Program-made: the position numbers and the translations under genes
Part shown: one piece after another, positions 1 through 4,187 of the stretch
How the letters are laid out: each line of letters begins with the position of its first letter
How positions within the stretch are numbered: position 1 is the stretch's first letter
The notes under the pieces: model-generated
Databases searched by the model: none
What the model was told of the DNA's origin: nothing
Seen by the model: the letters and a program-made list of their open reading frames with translations, nothing else
Assembly: GCA_017411665.1 (NCBI GenBank)
Contig: JAFQPT010000134.1
Coordinates: 1-6,670, forward strand
Origin: Oscillospiraceae bacterium
GTDB taxonomy: Bacteria; Bacillota_A; Clostridia; Oscillospirales; Oscillospiraceae
Reading direction: 5' to 3'
DNA length: 6,670 nt

Positions 1-670
1 AGGTAATAATGGATACCAGAACACCCTTCAGCAGATTAAAGGGAACTACGCAGAACATAACCAGAGTACCGACACTGGTGACAGATGCATTGATTGCGGT
101 ACCCATGCCAACGATTGCTTCCAGAGGCATGCCAAACAACTGTGCAAACTTTGGGATCAGATAATAAGCATTGAACATACTACCGAAAATCGTCATGCAC
201 ATGGTACCCAAAGCCATACCGCCGATTGCAGAGCCCTTGCACTTTCTGACATGGTAGAAAATAGAAGCAGGCAGTACAAAACTGCAGCCTACAACAAAGT
301 TTGCAAAGTCGCCGACAAACGCAGTACTGGTGCCCTTCAGCAAAATCTTCAAAATAACCTTTGCCAGTTCGGTTGTGACGCCGGCAACAGGCCCAAGGAA
401 GAACGTACAAATCATGACAGGTACTTCACTGAAGTCAATTTCATAAAAGCTAGGTGCGAAAAACAGCGGAATTTCAAAAAACATCAATACAGCTGCAATC
501 ACAGTAAACATCGCGATATAGGAAATTCTGCGTGCGGAGGAAACCTGCTTCACTGTTTTCAAAATATACTTTTCAAACAGCCATGCAACCAAATACAGTG
601 CCAGAAATACCAGCAGGCAGACAGCTATAAAGCCTAAATTTTCTTTTGCGGATTGGATCAGTTCACTCAT
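1..670 (-). CDS. ribU: Riboflavin ECF transporter S component RibU (C-terminus cut by window edge)
   Basis: This is the substrate-binding membrane subunit that captures riboflavin and works with the shared ECF energizing module (EcfA/EcfA'/EcfT) in the cytoplasmic membrane. The frame is open from ATG at 670 to the left edge: 223 residues, no stop seen. Family-like motifs are YEIDFSEVPVMI (76-87), FLGPVAGVTTELAKVILK (91-108), KGTSTAFVGDFANFVVG (112-128) and FNAYYLIP (166-173). Hydrophobic segments lie near 10-32, 48-68, 82-106, 114-138, 146-166 and 196-222. The first precedes the usual S-component core, which begins around RRISYIAMF (47-55), so it looks like an extra N-terminal helix. The start is supported by TGAGGTG at 678-684, 7 nt upstream. 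The FMN riboswitch in the leader independently supports riboflavin specificity. The C-terminal residues lie outside the window. Confidence 0.93.
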   Translation of the reverse strand, partial: MSELIQSAKENLGFIAVCLLVFLALYLVAWLFEKYILKTVKQVSSARRISYIAMFTVIAAVLMFFEIPLFFAPSFYEIDFSEVPVMICTFFLGPVAGVTTELAKVILKILLKGTSTAFVGDFANFVVGCSFVLPASIFYHVRKCKGSAIGGMALGTMCMTIFGSMFNAYYLIPKFAQLFGMPLEAIVGMGTAINASVTSVGTLVMFCVVPFNLLKGVLVSIIT

Positions 671-677
671 CGTTTTA

Positions 678-684
678 CACCTCA
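678..684 (-). promoter_or_regulatory. Ribosome binding site of ribU
   Basis: TGAGGTG on the minus strand ends 7 nt before the ATG at 670. It lies just downstream of the riboswitch terminator, so FMN control probably acts on transcription rather than by hiding this site. Confidence 0.75.
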
Positions 685-690
685 TTGAAT

Positions 691-729
691 AAAATAATAA
701 CGCCCGATAGACCATTGCCTAACGGACGC
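691..729 (-). terminator. Riboswitch expression platform: intrinsic terminator ahead of ribU
   Basis: On the minus strand, GCGTCCGTTAG (729-719) pairs with CTATCGGGCGT (710-700) around an 8-nt loop. The 11-bp stem has two G-U wobbles and one U-U mismatch. A T-rich stretch, TATTATTTT, follows. It sits between the FMN aptamer and the ribU ribosome binding site, where an FMN-controlled terminator is expected. The T tract is interrupted by A residues, so termination may be partial. Confidence 0.72.
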
Positions 730-750
730 ATACATTCCTTTTGTGATGCA

Positions 751-859
751 ATCTTCTCTCATCCAGACTATACTGTCGGTACCGGAATCACACCGGTTCA
801 TGCTCTTTCAAGCTCGCGGACTTTACCGCCGGTGGGGAATCACACCCCGCCCCGAAGAC
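751..859 (-). ncRNA. FMN riboswitch (RFN element)
   Basis: The minus strand carries the conserved RFN core in order: CTTCGGGGCGGGGTG, ATTCCCCACCGGCGGTAAAG, TCCGCGAG, an ACCGG/CCGGT hairpin with GTGATT in its loop, GACAGTATAGTC and GGATGAGAGAAG. Closing stem P1 is GTCTTC (859-854) with GAAGAT (756-751). The aptamer binds flavin mononucleotide and usually shuts off riboflavin synthesis or uptake genes. Here it leads ribU and is followed by a terminator at 691-729. A possible antiterminator is visible: ATTGC in the 3' side of P1 (748-752) can pair with GCAAT in the terminator loop (714-718), which would exclude both P1 and the terminator. The antiterminator is inference. Confidence 0.97.
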
Positions 860-884
860 AACGATATGTGGTTGTTATGAATGT

Positions 885-912
885 ATTATACTACAAGATT
901 TTCGATTTGCAA
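885..912 (-). promoter_or_regulatory. Promoter of ribU transcript
   Basis: On the minus strand, -35 TTGCAA (912-907) and a perfect -10 TATAAT (890-885) are separated by 16 bp. Transcription would start near 878, about 20 nt before the riboswitch P1 stem. The -35 hexamer is its own reverse complement and also fits the divergent promoter at 907-935. Confidence 0.72.
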
Positions 913-935
913 TATCGGAATAGTGCATATATAAT
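907..935 (+). promoter_or_regulatory. Promoter of the SLOG gene, sharing its -35 with the ribU promoter
   Basis: On the plus strand, -35 TTGCAA (907-912) and a perfect -10 TATAAT (930-935) are 17 bp apart. Transcription would begin near 942, giving a leader of about 27 nt with the GAGG ribosome binding site at 957-960, 8 nt before the ATG at 969. The hexamer matches the TTGACA consensus at 4 of 6 positions. Confidence 0.65.
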
Positions 936-968
936 GGAAGCAGATTTCTACAACATGAGGTAATCCCT

Positions 969-1478
969 ATGTCCCAAAGAAACATTACCTGCTGCTTCAC
1001 AGGCCATCGAGCAGCAAAACTCCCATGGGGGTTTTATGAAGATGACCCTCGCTGCATCCGCCTAAAAACACAAATCTATGACGCGGTAGAAGCCGTCTAT
1101 GATTCCGGCATCCGTCATTTCATCTGTGGTATGGCCAACGGATGCGACATGTATTTCGGCGAAGCTGTTTTACAATTGAAACAAAAATATCCGGATGTCA
1201 TTTTAGAAGCTGCTATCCCCTACTCCGGTCAAGCCGAGCATTGGAAAGAACCGGAAAAATCTCGATGGCAGCATTTACATAATAACAGTGACTTCATTAC
1301 AGTTGTCAGCAAAACCTACACAAAAGATTGCATGAACAAACGAAACCGCTACATGGTTGATTGTTCCTCCGTATTAATTGCCGCATATAACGGCAGTAAA
1401 GGCGGTACGCAAAACACCTTATTGTATGCCATTCGAAGTAAATGTGAAGTCATTCAGATTTATATTGATGAAAAATAA
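969..1478 (+). CDS. SLOG-superfamily (DUF1273/YpsA-like) protein
   Basis: This 169-residue soluble protein belongs to the SLOG group of Rossmann-like nucleotide-binding proteins related to YpsA and LOG. Family signatures are the N-terminal CCFTGHR (8-14), the glycine-rich loop CGMANGCDMYFGEAVL (53-68), NRYMVDCSS (126-134) and the second glycine loop NGSKGGT (141-147) followed by TLLYA. No signal peptide or membrane segment is visible, so it is probably cytoplasmic. Its ligand is unknown; SLOG domains are thought to bind nucleotides or ADP-ribose-like molecules. YpsA has been linked to cell division in some Firmicutes, but that cannot be transferred to this protein with confidence. It is a single-gene transcript by layout, with its own promoter and a downstream terminator, divergent from ribU. 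The start is fixed by GAGG at 957-960. Confidence 0.85.
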   Translation: MSQRNITCCFTGHRAAKLPWGFYEDDPRCIRLKTQIYDAVEAVYDSGIRHFICGMANGCDMYFGEAVLQLKQKYPDVILEAAIPYSGQAEHWKEPEKSRWQHLHNNSDFITVVSKTYTKDCMNKRNRYMVDCSSVLIAAYNGSKGGTQNTLLYAIRSKCEVIQIYIDEK

Positions 1479-1517
1479 AAAATACCGGACTTTGTCTCAG
1501 ACAAGTTCCGGTATTTT
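1478..1517. terminator. Bidirectional terminator between the SLOG gene and rplT
   Basis: AAAAATACCGGACTTTGTC (1478-1496) pairs with GACAAGTTCCGGTATTTT (1500-1517) around a 3-nt loop, with one mismatch and one wobble. A-rich and T-rich flanks give a T tract on either strand. It overlaps the last base of the SLOG stop codon and lies about 20 nt beyond the rplT stop, so it can end both convergent transcripts. Confidence 0.9.
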
Positions 1518-1538
1518 TATATTTTGAAATCTCTCTGA

Positions 1539-1895
1539 TTAGTTCAGAGCAGCCTTAGCAGCTTCGCACAGAGCGGTGAAAGCAGCGGGATCGTGGATAG
1601 CGGTTTCGGACAGCATCTTACGATTCATGTCGATACCAGCCAGCTTCAGACCGTGCATGAAGGTGGAGTAGTTCATGCCATTTGCCTTAGCAGCAGCGGA
1701 AATACGAGTGATCCACAGCTTGCGGAAGTCTCTCTTCTTCTGCTTGCGGCCAACGTATGCATAACGGCCGGACTTCATTACCTGTTCGTTTGCCATCTTG
1801 TAGTGGCGAGACTTGTTGCCCCAGTAGCCCTTAGCCAGACCCAGGACTTTATTTCTTCTTTTACGGGTCATCATTGCGCCCTTAACTCTTGCCAT
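1539..1895 (-). CDS. rplT: 50S ribosomal protein L20
   Basis: This is a 118-residue, strongly basic protein with the standard L20 length and sequence: [23 protein letters not shown] at the start (given here only as a landmark), then [11 protein letters not shown] (23-33), [20 protein letters not shown] (43-62), [10 protein letters not shown] and [12 protein letters not shown]20 binds 23S rRNA early in 50S assembly. In Firmicutes it also represses its own operon by binding the infC leader, and a matching leader is present at 2750-2874. The ribosome binding site AGGAGGA (1905-1911) lies 9 nt before ATG 1895. It is the last gene of infC-rpmI-rplT, 19 bp after rpmI, and is followed by the terminator at 1478-1517. 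Confidence 0.98.
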   Translation of the reverse strand: MARVKGAMMTRKRRNKVLGLAKGYWGNKSRHYKMANEQVMKSGRYAYVGRKQKKRDFRKLWITRISAAAKANGMNYSTFMHGLKLAGIDMNRKMLSETAIHDPAAFTALCEAAKAALN

Positions 1896-1914
1896 ATCTT
1901 AAAGTCCTCCTCAA

Positions 1915-2112
1915 TTATTTGTAGGGAATCATTTTCTTTACGGTTGCTTCGTTGGTAACGTCTGCATATGCACCGTCACGCAGTCTGCGGCAACGCTTGG
2001 TATCCTTCTTGGTCAGGATGTGTCTCTTGTTAGCGTGAGCACGCTTTACCTTGCCGGACTTAGTCAGAGAGAATCTCTTCTTAGCACCGGAATGTGTCTT
2101 CATCTTAGGCAT
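1915..2112 (-). CDS. rpmI: 50S ribosomal protein L35
   Basis: This 65-residue, very basic protein has the typical L35 layout: [20 protein letters not shown] at the N-terminus, then [16 protein letters not shown], and the end VKKMIPYK. It is a small structural protein of the large subunit. It sits between infC (38 bp upstream) and rplT (19 bp downstream), the universal order of this operon in Firmicutes. AAGGAG (2123-2128) lies 10 nt before ATG 2112. It should be co-regulated with its neighbours through the infC leader. Confidence 0.98.
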   Translation of the reverse strand: MPKMKTHSGAKKRFSLTKSGKVKRAHANKRHILTKKDTKRCRRLRDGAYADVTNEATVKKMIPYK

Positions 2113-2150
2113 GTTGATTGTTCTCCTTCCTTGGATCTTTCGACCGATTA

Positions 2151-2735
2151 TTATGCGTCCTGTTCGGCTGCAGCCTTATCAGCAGCCTGCTTCTTAGCTT
2201 TCTGTTCCTTCTTCAGCTGATTCTGAGACTTGGGAGACAGGAAGATAGACATGCTTCTGCCTTCCAGCTTGGGCTCCTTGTCCAGATTTGCGATATCAGC
2301 ACACTTTGCGGCAAAATCGCGCAGCAGGTTTTCACCGATATTGGTGTGTGCCATTTCTCTGCCGCGGAAACGTACGGAAACCTTTACACGATCACCGTCA
2401 GCCAAGAACTTCTGGCCATTTTTCAGCTTGGTGTTGAAGTCGTTTTCGCCGATACCGGGGGACATGCGAATTTCCTTCACATCCATTACATGCTGATTCT
2501 TCTTAGCTTCCTTCACCTTCTTATTCTGCTCAAAACGGAACTTACCGTAGTCCATAATCTTGCAGACAGGGGGCTTGGCATTGGGAGAAATCATTACAAG
2601 GTCCAAATCCTGTTCATCAGCGATCTTCTGAGCTTCAGCAGAACTCATCAGACCCATCTGTTCACCGTCGGAACCGATCAGTCGGATTTCCTTCTCCTGG
2701 ATCTCATCATTGATCAAATTGACTTCGTTAGCGAT
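2151..2735 (-). CDS. infC: Translation initiation factor IF-3, starting at a non-AUG (ATC) codon
   Basis: IF3 binds the 30S subunit, keeps it from 50S and proofreads the start codon-initiator tRNA pair. From ATC at 2735 the protein is 194 residues. The N-domain runs from [11 protein letters not shown] through [13 protein letters not shown] to [19 protein letters not shown]. The C-domain starts at [16 protein letters not shown] and ends near [10 protein letters not shown]. About 25 further residues, rich in Lys, Ala and Gln, form a tail longer than in many IF3s. The start was chosen because GGAGGTG (2743-2749) lies 7 nt before ATC and the IF3 homology begins there. The nearest in-frame ATG (2787-2789) lies upstream, inside the leader terminator, and would translate through the ribosome binding site. 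Rare start codons on infC are well known and allow IF3 to repress its own translation. Confidence 0.95.
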   Translation of the reverse strand: MANEVNLINDEIQEKEIRLIGSDGEQMGLMSSAEAQKIADEQDLDLVMISPNAKPPVCKIMDYGKFRFEQNKKVKEAKKNQHVMDVKEIRMSPGIGENDFNTKLKNGQKFLADGDRVKVSVRFRGREMAHTNIGENLLRDFAAKCADIANLDKEPKLEGRSMSIFLSPKSQNQLKKEQKAKKQAADKAAAEQDA

Positions 2736-2742
2736 GACTGAA

Positions 2743-2749
2743 CACCTCC
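2743..2749 (-). promoter_or_regulatory. Ribosome binding site that sets the infC ATC start
   Basis: GGAGGTG on the minus strand is followed by 7 nt and then ATC (2735-2733). No ATG, GTG or TTG lies in frame at a usable distance, so ATC is the most economical start. Confidence 0.85.
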
Positions 2750-2781
2750 AAAAAAAATAGCGCGGACAGAACAATCCACGC
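2750..2781 (-). terminator. Leader terminator immediately upstream of infC
   Basis: GCGTGGA (2781-2775) pairs with TCCGCGC (2766-2760) around an 8-nt loop, followed by TATTTTTTTT (2759-2750). The run of T residues touches the infC ribosome binding site. This placement identifies a regulated attenuator of the L20-controlled operon rather than the end of an upstream gene. Confidence 0.85.
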
Positions 2782-2874
2782 ATAAACACACAGTGATTAC
2801 GTTATAATCACTTGAATTTATTAACCCGGACTGGCCTATTGTCGCCGGGTGAGGAAAGTCCTGCTTTGTTTTGC
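2750..2874 (-). ncRNA. Ribosomal protein L20-type leader of infC-rpmI-rplT
   Basis: The roughly 125-nt untranslated leader on the minus strand holds three helices in order. A CCCGG/CCGGG stem-loop runs from ACCCGG (2850-2845) to CCGGGT (2829-2824), followed by TAATAAA. A perfect 7-bp hairpin GTGATTA/TAATCAC occupies 2811-2793. The attenuator at 2750-2781 comes last. Gene order, position and the conserved-looking GGCC..TCCGGGTTAATAAA and TTTATGCGTGG segments fit the Firmicute L20 leader, in which excess L20 binds and favours termination. The family was recognised by eye, not by a covariance search. Confidence 0.8.
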
Positions 2875-2880
2875 TCGATT

Positions 2881-2896
2881 ATTGTACCAGTACAAT
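2881..2896. repeat. Perfect 7-bp inverted repeat over the infC -10 box
   Basis: ATTGTAC and GTACAAT are exact reverse complements separated by CA. The dyad includes the -10 hexamer of the infC promoter and places an identical TACAAT on the plus strand (2891-2896). It has the shape of a repressor operator, or of back-to-back -10 elements. No regulator is identifiable in the window. Confidence 0.6.
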
Positions 2897-2909
2897 ATAG
2901 AAAAGTCAA
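2881..2909 (-). promoter_or_regulatory. Promoter of the infC operon
   Basis: On the minus strand, -35 TTGACT (2909-2904), a 17-bp spacer and -10 TACAAT (2886-2881) form a strong sigma-A-type promoter. Transcription should start near 2874, just ahead of the L20 leader. A perfect inverted repeat, ATTGTAC-CA-GTACAAT (2881-2896), covers the -10 box and part of the spacer. Confidence 0.82.
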
Positions 2910-2982
2910 GTAATTTTTATTCGTTTTATAAAAATTTCTAAAATAATTTTTGTTGGGTATGCTAAACATGAGGTGATTTCCC

Positions 2983-3357
2983 ATGATACTTGAACGAACC
3001 ACAATATTTTTTCTGGGCTCCGTCCTTTATGGTTTTATAGAGCTGATTTCCCGTGGATGGACCCACTGGTCTATGCTCCTTGCAGGCGGTATTTGCATCA
3101 GTATCATGTACTGTATTGCAAACCAATCCACCTTCCCAATCTGGCAGCAACTGATTCTATGCGCCGCAGTAATTACCACAGTGGAATTTCTATGCGGGAT
3201 TCTGTTCAATTTGTACCTCAAATGGCATATCTGGGACTATTCGGCAAGAGCATTTCATTTAATGGGGCAGATATGCCCCGCCTACACTGCAATGTGGCTT
3301 TGCATATCCGCCCCCGGTTTATGGTTATGCAGACAACTGCATAAATTGTTTCATTAA
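2983..3357 (+). CDS. Small membrane protein, putative ABC transporter permease (CmpB-like, PF06541-type)
   Basis: This 124-residue integral membrane protein has four hydrophobic segments, near 6-24, 29-47, 53-78 and 98-116. Landmarks are LYGFIELISRGWTHWSM (15-31), LAGGICISIMY (33-43), the charged intramembrane VITTVEFLCG (63-72), WHIWDYSA (81-88) and LMGQICPAYTAMW (93-105). These resemble the family annotated as putative ABC-transporter type IV or CmpB-like permease, common in Clostridia and not functionally proven. No ATPase gene is adjacent, so a transport role is uncertain. GAGGTG (2970-2975) lies 7 nt before ATG 2983. No clear promoter was found; weak AT-rich -10-like boxes occur at 2938-2946, and TACAAT at 2891-2896. 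Its stop codon overlaps that of deoC. Confidence 0.75.
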   Translation: MILERTTIFFLGSVLYGFIELISRGWTHWSMLLAGGICISIMYCIANQSTFPIWQQLILCAAVITTVEFLCGILFNLYLKWHIWDYSARAFHLMGQICPAYTAMWLCISAPGLWLCRQLHKLFH

Positions 3358-4025
3358 TAGGTGCAATCGGAAGTATCCTGCGCTGCTGCAATCTTTACGA
3401 TTCGGCTGGTACCCAGACGGTCTGCGCCGAGATTGATCATATCTTCAGCATCCTGCAGAGAAGAAATGCCGCCTGCTGCTTTTACCTTCAAGTGAGGAGC
3501 GCTGTACTTGCGCATCAAGGCAACATCTTCACGCGTGGCGCCTGCCTTAGAAAAGCCGGTGGAAGTCTTAATATAATCAGCACCGGTTTCGGAAACGATT
3601 TCACACAGCTTGATTTTTTCTTCCTCGGTCAGCAGACAGGTTTCGATAATGACCTTCAAAATCTTTCCCTCGGTTGCCTCACGAACTGCTTTGATATCTT
3701 CGAAAACAGATACCCAGCACGCATCCTTTACCATACCAAGGTTAATGACCATGTCAATTTCATCTGCACCATTCTTGACAGCATCAGCAGCTTCATACGC
3801 TTTCACTACAGAGGTAGAGTAGCCGTTGGGAAAACCGATGACAGTACAAATAGCAAGGCGGTCACCAACGTAACGCTTTGCCCCTGCAACATGTGCAGCG
3901 GGAATGCATACACTTGCACAGCCGTACTTCATACCTTCATCACACAAATTACGAATTTCTTCTGCAGTTGCATCCACACGCAGCAGAGTATGGTCACACT
4001 TAGCCAGAATATCTTTCAGTTCCAT
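3354..4025 (-). CDS. deoC: Deoxyribose-phosphate aldolase
   Basis: This class I aldolase cleaves 2-deoxyribose-5-phosphate into glyceraldehyde-3-phosphate and acetaldehyde in deoxynucleoside catabolism; it is a cytoplasmic TIM barrel. Seen motifs are DHTLLRVDAT near the N-terminus, the acidic active-site stretch GADEIDMVINLG, KVIIETCLL, the Schiff-base lysine in DYIKTSTGF and the second catalytic lysine in LKVKAAGGI, with GADRLGTS closing the phosphate site. From ATG 4025 the length is 223 residues, normal for the family. Two further ATGs lie upstream at 4034 and 4031, but the only Shine-Dalgarno-like AAAGG (4036-4040) is too close to them and 9-10 nt from ATG 4025, so 4025 is preferred. No other nucleoside-salvage gene is adjacent. 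It overlaps the stop of the convergent membrane gene by 4 bp, with no convincing terminator beyond it. Confidence 0.95.
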   Translation of the reverse strand: MELKDILAKCDHTLLRVDATAEEIRNLCDEGMKYGCASVCIPAAHVAGAKRYVGDRLAICTVIGFPNGYSTSVVKAYEAADAVKNGADEIDMVINLGMVKDACWVSVFEDIKAVREATEGKILKVIIETCLLTEEEKIKLCEIVSETGADYIKTSTGFSKAGATREDVALMRKYSAPHLKVKAAGGISSLQDAEDMINLGADRLGTSRIVKIAAAQDTSDCTY

Positions 4026-4047
4026 GTACATCATCCTTTAATTAGAT

Positions 4048-4089
4048 TCGGGAAACCCCATAATTATACTTATTATATCCTATTCCCGA
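4048..4089. repeat. Spaced inverted repeat flanking the deoC -10 region
   Basis: TCGGGAA (4048-4054) and TTCCCGA (4083-4089) are exact reverse complements with 28 bp between them that contain both TATAAT boxes. One arm lies in the promoter spacer and the other in the early transcript, so the pair cannot form a single RNA hairpin from the predicted start. It may be an operator pair or chance. Confidence 0.4.
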
Positions 4090-4100
4090 GAATGTTGCAA
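4072..4100 (-). promoter_or_regulatory. Promoter of deoC
   Basis: On the minus strand, -35 TTGCAA (4100-4095), a 17-bp spacer and a perfect -10 TATAAT (4077-4072) form the promoter. Transcription would start near 4065. A second TATAAT at 4068-4063 lacks a matching -35 at standard spacing. The same TTGCAA hexamer is used at 907-912. Confidence 0.72.
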
Positions 4101-4187
4101 GCAATGCCGCATATCCATGTTCACAGTTGAATAAAATGATGCAGGGATAAGGAATTGTTCCACTTCCCTAATTACCGGAGGTGAACC

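Noticed and set aside
251..963. Plus-strand open frames at 251-637 and 646-963.
   Set aside because: The first is the complement of ribU. The second runs through the riboswitch and both promoters. Neither has a usable ribosome binding site or family likeness.
2736..2789. ATG at 2789 as the infC start, giving a 212-residue protein.
   Set aside because: The extra 18 residues have no IF3 similarity, would be translated across the leader terminator, T run and ribosome binding site, and have no Shine-Dalgarno of their own.
2824..2862. Plus-strand GTCGCCGGGTGAGGAAAGTCC looks like the 5' core of bacterial RNase P RNA.
   Set aside because: The following 300 bases lack the rest of the RNase P core and soon become a protein-coding gene. 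The segment is the complement of the GGACTTTCCTCACCCGG part of the infC leader, so the likeness is explained by that RNA on the other strand.
4026..4034. The two upstream ATG codons (4034 and 4031) as deoC starts.
   Set aside because: AAAGG sits directly against them, too close for ribosome binding, but at good distance from ATG 4025, where family homology also begins.
3492..4130. Plus-strand open frame of about 212 codons opposite deoC.
   Set aside because: It is a shadow of deoC with no ribosome binding site and no recognisable motifs.
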